Assembly: GCA_038240335.1 (NCBI GenBank)
Contig: JBBSDV010000168.1
Location: forward strand, 1-6,625
Length of the DNA: 6,625 bases
Reading direction: 5' to 3'
From: JBBSDV01 sp038240335
Lineage (GTDB): Bacteria; Chloroflexota; Dehalococcoidia; DSTF01; JACRBR01
A model generated the notes under the pieces. It saw nothing but the letters and a program-made list of their open reading frames with translations. It was not told the DNA's origin and made no database searches. A program made the translations under genes and the position numbers. Every line of letters starts with the position of its first letter. Position 1 is the stretch's first letter. Positions 1 through 4,735 of this stretch are shown one piece after another.

Positions 1-46
1 TATATGCCGCACGTATGCTTCCAACGATCGCGCGCTGTCCGCGCAC

Positions 47-54
47 AGAAGGAG
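47..54 (+). promoter_or_regulatory. Ribosome binding site of the metallopeptidase gene
   Basis: AGAAGGAG lies 6 nt before the GTG at 61. It is a near-perfect Shine-Dalgarno sequence at good spacing. It decides the start in favour of GTG 61 over the in-frame ATG at 4, which has no visible site because the window begins there. Confidence 0.8.
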
Positions 55-60
55 TCGAGC

Positions 61-924
61 GTGAAGATTTCGCTTCCCGGCCGCCGCAGCGGCGACCTCA
101 TCGACAATCGTGGCGCGAGCAGCGGCCTCGGCGGCGGTGGGATGCCATTCCCGTTGCCGCTCGGCGTCGGCGGCGGACTTGGCGGGCTCGTGATCCTCGT
201 TCTCGTGCTGGTGCTGAACGGCACGAACCTGCTCGGTGGCGGCGGTGGCAGCACGACCGCGCCGGTCGCGGGGACAAACGCTTCTCAGGACGACACCGTG
301 AACTTTGTGTCGTTCGTGCTCGACGACGTCCAGTCGTCGTGGGCTGAACGGTTCCAGCGGGCGGGCCAGAACTACCGGCCCGCGAAACTCGAGCTCTTTA
401 CGAACTCGACGCAATCCGGATGCGGCGCCGCGTCAGCGTCGACCGGCCCGTTCTACTGCCCAGCGGATCACATCGTGTATCTCGATCTGGCGTTCTTCCA
501 GGAACTGCAGCAGCGCTTCGGCGCGCCGGGCGATTTCGCGCAGGCGTACGTCATCGCGCATGAGCTCGGCCACCACGTGCAGAGTTTGCTCGGAGTCAGC
601 GACCGGGTGCAGCAACAATCGCAGGCCGACCCGAGTCGCGCGAACGACCTGTCGATCCGGCTCGAGCTGCAGGCGGACTGCTATGCGGGCGTCTGGGGGC
701 ATTCAACGGATCAACGCGGCATCCTCGAGGCAGGCGACCTGAACGAAGGACTCGCCGCCGCCGCCTCGGTCGGCGACGACCGCATCCAGAAGCAAGCGAC
801 CGGCCGCATTGATCGCGAGACGTGGACACACGGGTCGTCCGATCAGCGAGTGCGCTGGTTCAACCGCGGCTTCGACACCGGCGATCCGGCGAACTGCGAC
901 ACGTTTGGGGCGAGCAGTTTGTAG
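61..924 (+). CDS. YpfJ-type neutral zinc metallopeptidase, membrane anchored
   Basis: A 287-residue protein of the putative neutral zinc metallopeptidase family (E. coli YpfJ type, Pfam PF04228). Its N-terminus has the family's GRR..D..DNRG pattern (residues about 7-18), then a glycine-rich stretch and one hydrophobic segment (about 32-52) that should anchor it in the cytoplasmic membrane. The rest is predicted to be extracytoplasmic. The gluzincin motif HELGH is at residues 167-171: H167 and H171 are the expected zinc ligands and E168 the catalytic base. The conserved LELQADCYAGVW block (from 201) probably supplies the third ligand. The C-terminal HGSSDQRVRWF block (257-267) is also typical. 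Cysteines at 121, 133, 207 and 279 could form disulfides. Family members have no well-established physiological substrate. The start is GTG 61, set by its ribosome binding site and by the family N-terminus. The last residues and the TAG stop lie inside a heptamer repeat array, so the extreme C-terminus may not be native. Confidence 0.93.
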   Translation: MKISLPGRRSGDLIDNRGASSGLGGGGMPFPLPLGVGGGLGGLVILVLVLVLNGTNLLGGGGGSTTAPVAGTNASQDDTVNFVSFVLDDVQSSWAERFQRAGQNYRPAKLELFTNSTQSGCGAASASTGPFYCPADHIVYLDLAFFQELQQRFGAPGDFAQAYVIAHELGHHVQSLLGVSDRVQQQSQADPSRANDLSIRLELQADCYAGVWGHSTDQRGILEAGDLNEGLAAAASVGDDRIQKQATGRIDRETWTHGSSDQRVRWFNRGFDTGDPANCDTFGASSL

Positions 925-978
925 TTCGTGGTTCGTCGTTTGTAGTTCACAGTTCACAGTTCACAGTTCGCAGTTCGC
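916..978 (+). repeat. Nine-unit 7-bp tandem repeat
   Basis: Nine head-to-tail heptamers of consensus AGTTCRY. In order they are AGTTTGT, AGTTCGT, GGTTCGT, CGTTTGT, three copies of AGTTCAC and two of AGTTCGC. The register is unbroken over 63 bp. The next heptamer, GGTCCAG, has decayed. The first unit overlaps the coding end of the metallopeptidase, and the TAG stop forms across the junction of units 1 and 2. Short intergenic heptamer arrays are known in several bacterial lineages. Their function, if any, is unclear. Confidence 0.9.
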
Positions 979-1027
979 GGTCCAGGTGCTGCAGATATGG
1001 GCTGGCGCACACTCACTTCGTTCGTGA

Positions 1028-1047
1028 CGCGGGCTTTTCGGCCCGCG
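1028..1047. terminator. Hairpin in convergent gap, possible terminator
   Basis: A perfect 7-bp stem (CGCGGGC / GCCCGCG) closes a TTTTCG loop. It lies about 100 bp after the metallopeptidase stop and about 120 bp after the stop of the opposing M28 gene, so it could end transcription from either side. No T-run follows on either strand, so a factor-independent role is not certain. A smaller TCAC/GTGA dyad just before it (about 1014-1027) and a 12-bp palindrome at 1077-1088 suggest the gap may instead be a dispersed REP-like element. The rest of 925-1165 holds no gene I can support. Confidence 0.45.
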
Positions 1048-1076
1048 CCCTACCGCTGTTGGTCGTGGTGGGCGAC

Positions 1077-1088
1077 AACGAGCTCGTT
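1077..1088. repeat. 12-bp perfect palindrome
   Basis: AACGAGCTCGTT is fully self-complementary. Imperfect GTGGT/ACCAC arms lie further out. It sits in the gap between two convergent genes, which is not where an operator is expected. It may be part of a structured intergenic element or may be chance in GC-rich DNA. Confidence 0.3.
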
Positions 1089-1165
1089 ACCACCGGCGTA
1101 ATCGTCAACTTAGCCGCGTCCGCTGACCCTCTACGTGGTGCCCCGCGCGAAGATGTCGCGGCCGA

Positions 1166-2500
1166 TCAGTGGGGCGCGATCTGTTGCATGGTGAGGAGCG
1201 CGACGCGCACGGTGGCGGCTAGCGACTCCGGGACGATGCGGGTGAGGTCGTCCTGGGGTGAGTGGATCAGCTGGTCGTCGCGGTAGAGCATCACCACGGG
1301 GATACCCGCTTGCTGGAAACTCAGGTGGTCGCTGCCGGTGCCCGCGGGCAGCGACGACGGTGTTGCATCGATGCCGACGGACTGGGCCTGTACCCGGGCG
1401 AGGTCGATCAGGTCGGGGCTGCCGATCAGGCTCAGCGGCTCGGCGATGCCGACGACGTCGAGATTGATCATGCCGCGGATTGCGTTTCGGTCGGCGTCCG
1501 AGAGAGCGTCGACGTAGGCCTTGCTGCCGAACAGGCCGAACTCCTCGGCACTGAAGAGCGCGAAGCAGTTGGCGCCGGCAATGTGCTGCGCGGCGACGAC
1601 GCGCGCGAGCTCGACGACGGATGCGGCGCCCGAGGCGTTGTCGTCGGCGCCGCCGGTAACGGCGACGCTGTCGTAGTGGCCGCCGGTAATCGTCGTGCAG
1701 GTGGCGACGCCGCGCGGCTTCGCGATGATGTTGTACGCCGTGCCCTTCGGTGGCGAGACGGTGATCGTGGCGTCGAGAGCGCCCGCCGCAGCGCGCGCGA
1801 TGAGTTGCTCGCCATCGGCCTGCGTGACGCCGGCGGCGGGAATGGCAACCGGCGCCGTGAGATCGCCGACGAGACGGCCCTCCTGGTTGTTGTAAACGAT
1901 CACGCCCGCCGCGCCCGCTGCCACGGCGTTCGCGACCTTCTCGGTGAACGTGAGCTCGCCACGCTGCACGAGCACGACGGCTCCCGCTGCGCCGCCCGGA
2001 GGATAGTCGGCCGGATTACCGATGCCGACCACGACGACACGGCCGCGCGCACTGCCGGCGCCGCTGCCGCGGAGCGCGATCGCCGGCACGGCCTCGCCGC
2101 CGGTGATATCGACGCGCGCCGGGAGGTAGGCCGTCGCATCGAACGCGAAGTCCTGCACCGTCACGTCATAGCCGTAACTCTCGAGCACCGACTTCAGATA
2201 GTCGCGGGCGGTCACCTCGTTGGTCGTGCCGGCGACGCGAGGGCCGATGGCGACGGCGAGCTTGCGCACGGTGTCGTAGGCGCGTTGCCCATCGACGTGC
2301 GTCTCAGCGAGCGGTGACTCGATTGTGGCGCTCGCGATCGGCGGTGGTGTCGATGAGGATGCGGTCGCGTCGACTGCTGGCGCTGCGGGCGTCGCCGTGC
2401 TCGCTGAGTTCGAGCTGCCGGCACACGCAGCGACGATAAGGGCGACGATCGCGAGCGCGAGTATGCGAGCGGTGCGACGGGCAGTGATTCCGAGATCCAC
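1166..2500 (-). CDS. M28 family aminopeptidase-like lipoprotein with PA domain
   Basis: A 444-residue secreted peptidase. The first 25 residues form a signal peptide ending in a lipobox (VAAC, Cys26), so the mature protein is probably lipid-anchored outside the cytoplasmic membrane. A Ser/Thr/Ala/Pro-rich linker (about 27-60) follows. Residues about 125-245 fit a protease-associated domain (VVLVQRGELTFTEKV and IVYNNQEG are typical). The M28 catalytic domain covers about 255-440. Its two-zinc site looks complete: H275 (GGHYDS), bridging D287 (GADDNASG), catalytic E319 and ligand E320 (FSAEEFG), D348 (NLDVVG) and H392 (SDHLSF). The family removes N-terminal residues from peptides, but the exact specificity cannot be read here. 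The start is GTG with an AAGGAG site 5 nt upstream. It lies 60 nt after the stop of the zinc-finger membrane gene on the same strand, probably in one transcript. A nutritional or envelope-peptide role is inference. Confidence 0.93.
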   Translation of the reverse strand: MDLGITARRTARILALAIVALIVAACAGSSNSASTATPAAPAVDATASSSTPPPIASATIESPLAETHVDGQRAYDTVRKLAVAIGPRVAGTTNEVTARDYLKSVLESYGYDVTVQDFAFDATAYLPARVDITGGEAVPAIALRGSGAGSARGRVVVVGIGNPADYPPGGAAGAVVLVQRGELTFTEKVANAVAAGAAGVIVYNNQEGRLVGDLTAPVAIPAAGVTQADGEQLIARAAAGALDATITVSPPKGTAYNIIAKPRGVATCTTITGGHYDSVAVTGGADDNASGAASVVELARVVAAQHIAGANCFALFSAEEFGLFGSKAYVDALSDADRNAIRGMINLDVVGIAEPLSLIGSPDLIDLARVQAQSVGIDATPSSLPAGTGSDHLSFQQAGIPVVMLYRDDQLIHSPQDDLTRIVPESLAATVRVALLTMQQIAPH

Positions 2501-2505
2501 GCGTG

Positions 2506-2511
2506 CTCCTT
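2506..2511 (-). promoter_or_regulatory. Ribosome binding site of the M28 lipoprotein gene
   Basis: On the minus strand AAGGAG stands 5 nt before the GTG at 2500. It supports this start. The lipoprotein signal peptide that begins there supports it independently. Confidence 0.8.
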
Positions 2512-2560
2512 CGCTGTCGATGCGCGCTGAGCAGCCGCTCCGTCCGCGGTCGCGCCGGAG

Positions 2561-3055
2561 CTACCGTAAACGGCCGGCGGCAATGAAGCCGGCGATGCCG
2601 AGCGCAATCAGGCCCGCGAGATCCATCCGCAGGTCGTGGAGCACCCAGTCACCAACGGCGAACAGCAGCCCGACGCGAATGACGTAGGCGAGCACAACGC
2701 CGCCGACCGCCATCGCCTGGAGCGGCGGTCCGGCCTTCCGGTTTGTCGCGACCGAGACGAGTTCGCCGGTTGCGTAGCCGATTGCCAAGCCGGCGAGGAC
2801 GCCGAAGTAGAACGTGCTCAGCCCGTTGAAGAGCCACCAGGCGACGCCAAGGACGAGCCCCGCGCCGATCGCGGCGCTGAGGCCGCGCGCAAACGTCGTG
2901 CTGCTCATGTTGTAGGTGGGGATGGAGCGCACGTTCGCGCACTCGCGACAGCGCGAGCCCACCGGCCCCTGGATCATGCAGCGCGGGCAGATCGGCTTGC
3001 CGCATTTGCCGCAAGCCAGCTCGGTCTCGACGTTGGGGTGGGCTGCGCACTGCAT
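2561..3055 (-). CDS. Membrane protein with N-terminal B-box-like zinc finger
   Basis: A 164-residue protein of unknown function. The first 40 residues carry a Cys/His array: C3, H6, C15, C18, C23, C26, C36 and C39. The H-P, CGKCGKPICPRC and GSRCREC arrangement resembles the short B-box-type zinc finger found at the N-terminus of many bacterial membrane proteins, including some next to rhomboid domains. About four hydrophobic segments follow (roughly 57-78, 81-97, 113-135 and 145-161). There is no rhomboid catalytic Gly-x-Ser or membrane His that I can see, so it is not a rhomboid protease. The zinc-binding end is probably cytoplasmic and may bind protein; this is inference. The start is ATG 3055, with only a weak CGGA site about 6 nt upstream. 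It is the first gene of a probable two-gene unit with the M28 lipoprotein and is divergent from the secreted repeat protein. Hydrophobic segment limits are by eye. Confidence 0.85.
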   Translation of the reverse strand: MQCAAHPNVETELACGKCGKPICPRCMIQGPVGSRCRECANVRSIPTYNMSSTTFARGLSAAIGAGLVLGVAWWLFNGLSTFYFGVLAGLAIGYATGELVSVATNRKAGPPLQAMAVGGVVLAYVIRVGLLFAVGDWVLHDLRMDLAGLIALGIAGFIAAGRLR

Positions 3056-3158
3056 GTGATGTCCGAGGCAGCAAAACAGGTGCCGGCGGCACCCTTCGAT
3101 CCAGCTTAGCGCGGCACGGGAAGTCGGGGTAGCGAACGCGACCGGTGGGATGAATCGA

Positions 3159-3201
3159 CCGGACCGCTCGCGGATGAGGCCGCGTTTGCTAGCGGTTCCG
3201 G
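3159..3201. promoter_or_regulatory. Large imperfect palindrome in divergent promoter region
   Basis: The outer arms CCGGACCGCT (3159-3168) and AGCGGTTCCGG (3191-3201) pair over 10 bp with one bulged T. Inside, CGCGG (3169-3173) and CCGCG (3180-3184) pair around an ATGAGG loop, leaving TTTGCT unpaired on the right. The element lies in the gap between divergent genes and ends 7 nt before a TTGACA hexamer. Two CGACCGG direct repeats 17 bp apart (3139-3145 and 3156-3162) overlap its left edge. It could be an operator for one or both genes, or a structured repeat. Confidence 0.45.
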
Positions 3202-3208
3202 ATGCTCC

Positions 3209-3240
3209 TTGACAGGCACGCGAAGCCTTCCCGGCAGAAT
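3209..3240 (+). promoter_or_regulatory. Possible promoter of the secreted repeat protein
   Basis: A perfect TTGACA hexamer (3209-3214) is the only good -35 match in this gap. The best -10 match is CAGAAT (3235-3240), at a long spacing of 20 bp, so the pairing is weak. It would give a 5' leader of about 95 nt before the ATG at 3343. The rest of 3056-3342 holds no gene I can support. Confidence 0.3.
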
Positions 3241-3328
3241 TTACGATGCGCTTACGCTGCGTTGCCCGGGGCTTGTGTGTGATCGGTGTACGGTGTCGTT
3301 GTTAGAGGCATACACGTACAGAGACAGC

Positions 3329-3336
3329 AGGAGAGG
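3329..3336 (+). promoter_or_regulatory. Ribosome binding site of the secreted repeat protein
   Basis: AGGAGAGG stands 6 nt before the ATG at 3343 and selects that codon over the in-frame ATG at 3286. The signal peptide also begins at 3343. Confidence 0.8.
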
Positions 3337-3342
3337 ACAGAC

Positions 3343-4008
3343 ATGGGCATCAAGACGAAAGCATTCGGAGCGGCGGCGGCGCTGACTATCGTCGTCGCGG
3401 GCGTGATCGGGGCGAGCGGCATCGTTTCGGCACAGGAGCCGACACCGCCTGCAAACCAGCCGAAGCAGCAACGGAACCACGAACGGCGGGATAATTTCCT
3501 CGGGCAGGTCGCGACGAACCTCGGCGTATCGCTCGACCAACTGCGCGCGGCGTTCAAGAGCGCGAGCACGCAGACGGTTGACCAACTGCTGGCGGATGGC
3601 AAGCTGACGCAGGATCAGGCGGCGAAGCTGAAGGCAAAGATCGACAGCGGCGACGGGTTCGGCATCGGCCGGTTCCTCGGCAAGCACGCCGGCGCGAAGG
3701 ATGCGAAAGCTGATCGCGTCGCCAAGATCCGGGACGGGCTCGTTGACTCGGCGGCGACGGCGCTCCACATGACGCCGGCAGAGTTGCGGACGCAACTCAA
3801 GAGCGGCAAGTCGGTTGCCGATGTCGCGGCGACGCAGAACGTCGACCTTGGCACCCTGAAGGCGCAGATTACCGGCGATGCCAAGACGAAGCTTGACAAG
3901 CTGGTTGCGGCGAGCACGATCACCCAGGCACGCGCCGATCAGGCGCTCCAAAAGCTCACCGACAAACTCGACCAGGCGCTCAGCAAGAAGCACGCAGCCA
4001 AGGCATAG
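3343..4008 (+). CDS. Secreted helical protein with internal repeats, function unknown
   Basis: A 221-residue exported protein of unknown function. Residues 1-30 form a typical signal peptide (K4, K6, hydrophobic 8-28, likely cleavage after VSA at residue 30). A short Pro/Gln-rich and basic stretch (31-50) follows. The mature part is rich in Ala, Lys, Gln and Asp, has no cysteine, and looks almost wholly helical. Two related units are visible. Residues about 53-100 contain LGVSLDQLRAAFKS and then VDQLLADGKLTQDQAAKL. Residues about 134-212 contain LHMTPAELRTQLKS and then LDKLVAASTITQARADQAL. The second unit carries an extra 25 or so residues (GKSVADVAATQNVD...) that themselves look like a degenerate partial copy. 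Similar repeat-bearing secreted proteins occur in Actinobacteria and Chloroflexota, from general recollection. It has its own ribosome binding site and a strong terminator, so it is probably a single-gene unit. No catalytic motif is seen; a structural or binding role is a guess. Confidence 0.88.
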   Translation: MGIKTKAFGAAAALTIVVAGVIGASGIVSAQEPTPPANQPKQQRNHERRDNFLGQVATNLGVSLDQLRAAFKSASTQTVDQLLADGKLTQDQAAKLKAKIDSGDGFGIGRFLGKHAGAKDAKADRVAKIRDGLVDSAATALHMTPAELRTQLKSGKSVADVAATQNVDLGTLKAQITGDAKTKLDKLVAASTITQARADQALQKLTDKLDQALSKKHAAKA

Positions 4009-4026
4009 CGCGACGTTCGGCTGGAG

Positions 4027-4067
4027 AAGGAAGGAGCGGCTCGCGGGATGCGAGCCGCTCCTTCCTT
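4027..4067. terminator. Strong hairpin terminator between convergent genes
   Basis: A perfect 18-bp stem (arms 4027-4044 and 4050-4067) closes a 5-nt GGGAT loop. The base of the stem is purine-rich on the left and pyrimidine-rich on the right, ending CCTTCCTTT. It starts 19 nt after the stop of the secreted protein gene and lies about 25 nt beyond the stop of the opposing gene. It very likely ends transcription of the plus-strand gene and may serve both. The T-run is short, but the stem is unusually strong. Confidence 0.85.
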
Positions 4068-4092
4068 TCACGTTGTGATGTTCGTCGTCGGA

Positions 4093-4476
4093 TCAGCGGC
4101 TATTGCGGTTGTAGAACTCGACAGACCACCGCCACTCGGCGCCATCGTCGGCGTTCCACCAGGACGTGAGCACGCCCGCCTCGCCACCGGGAAGAAGCAC
4201 CGTTGCGCCGAAATCGGCGGCCTGAGGCCACGCCTCCTCGCGGGTGATCTCGGCGCCGGTGCGCTGCAGGCGCGTCATCGGCAGGGCCGTACCGTGGCGC
4301 TCCAGCTGATCGGCGGCGGCGAGCAACGCGCCGTCATCCGCTCGGACCTCGATGCGGAGGGCGTCGGGCGCCGCGTGAACGAAGAGGTTGTTGGCATGCT
4401 CGATGCGCGCGCGGCAGAACAATAGGCCTTGCGCGGCGGCGTTGGGGTACCAGAGATCCCATACTTCGATCGCCAT
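4093..4476 (-). CDS. Conserved-looking hypothetical protein, 127 residues
   Basis: I cannot assign a function. The protein is soluble, with no signal peptide, membrane segment or cysteine cluster. It is rich in aromatic residues: W6, W9 and Y10 near the start, a WW pair and a second Trp pair near the end in NADDGAEWRWSVEFYNR. The pattern of short beta-like strands with charged turns (ALRIEVRADDGALL, GATVLLPGGEAGVLTSW) suggests a small mostly-beta fold. Third-position GC is high, as in its neighbours, and the open frame is clean, so I take it as real. I recall similar small proteins ending in a SWWNADD...EWRW...VEFYN pattern in Chloroflexota, but this is unverified. The frame stays open to 4827, but that extension is Arg-rich, overlaps the cobA-hemD end and covers GC-rich hairpins, so I start at ATG 4476. 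No Shine-Dalgarno site precedes it; a -10-like TACGAT ends 6 nt upstream. Confidence 0.75.
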   Translation of the reverse strand: MAIEVWDLWYPNAAAQGLLFCRARIEHANNLFVHAAPDALRIEVRADDGALLAAADQLERHGTALPMTRLQRTGAEITREEAWPQAADFGATVLLPGGEAGVLTSWWNADDGAEWRWSVEFYNRNSR

Positions 4477-4482
4477 CGTCGC

Positions 4483-4488
4483 ATCGTA
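4483..4488 (-). promoter_or_regulatory. -10-like box suggesting a leaderless mRNA
   Basis: On the minus strand TACGAT is followed by 6 nt and then ATG at 4476. Transcription starting the usual 6-8 nt after a -10 box would begin at or beside the start codon. No clear -35 is seen at 16-18 bp. The lack of any Shine-Dalgarno sequence fits a leaderless start. Confidence 0.3.
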
Positions 4489-4602
4489 GCGAATTCGTGA
4501 GCGGTGACCGCAGCCTAATGCCGCGCCATACCGGCTTCGTCGCCTCATTCGCCGTGCCCGCTCGCGCGTACCCGGATGCAGAATGTGAAATGAGAGAAGT
4601 TT

Positions 4603-4646
4603 CGGGGGACACCCCCGGCCCCCGGCAGAGGCGCTGCGCCCTCTGC
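4603..4646. repeat. Paired GC-rich hairpins, possible dispersed repeat or terminator
   Basis: Two dyads lie close together. CGGGGG (4603-4608) and CCCCCG (4612-4617) flank ACA. GCAGAGG (4625-4631) and CCTCTGC (4640-4646) flank an 8-nt loop. They fall in the 259-bp gap downstream of cobA-hemD and upstream of the hypothetical gene on the same strand. They could slow or end transcription of the tetrapyrrole unit, although they lie about 90-135 nt past its stop and have no T-run. The composition looks like a dispersed intergenic repeat. I see nothing else in 4477-4735 beyond a GACACAC sequence that occurs twice near 4689 and 4726. Confidence 0.5.
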
Positions 4647-4735
4647 ACTCCCGCTTCGTTCGGCCGCCGATGGGAATCCAGGATGACGCGACACACCGCG
4701 TTTTCGCCGACTCGTGACATTCGAGACACACACCG

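Noticed and set aside
433..957. Minus-strand frames opposite the metallopeptidase
   Set aside because: They are shadows with no motif, and one of them reads through the heptamer array.
916..978. Heptamer array as a CRISPR or replication-origin iteron set
   Set aside because: There are no spacers between units, so it is not CRISPR. Units of 7 bp with no spacing, no AT-rich region and no replication gene nearby argue against iterons.
1262..2317. 351-codon plus-strand open frame opposite the M28 gene
   Set aside because: Same composition-driven shadow. The complete M28 metal site lies on the other strand.
2537..2561. GCTCCG/CGGAGC dyad between the membrane gene and the M28 gene as a terminator
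   Set aside because: Only 6 bp with a 13-nt loop and no T-run. It is too weak to separate two genes 60 nt apart.
3241..4071. Long open frame on the minus strand (276 codons) antisense to the secreted protein gene
   Set aside because: High-GC coding DNA often leaves antisense frames open. The translation is Arg/Leu-rich with no recognisable motif, and the plus-strand gene has a ribosome binding site, signal peptide and terminator.
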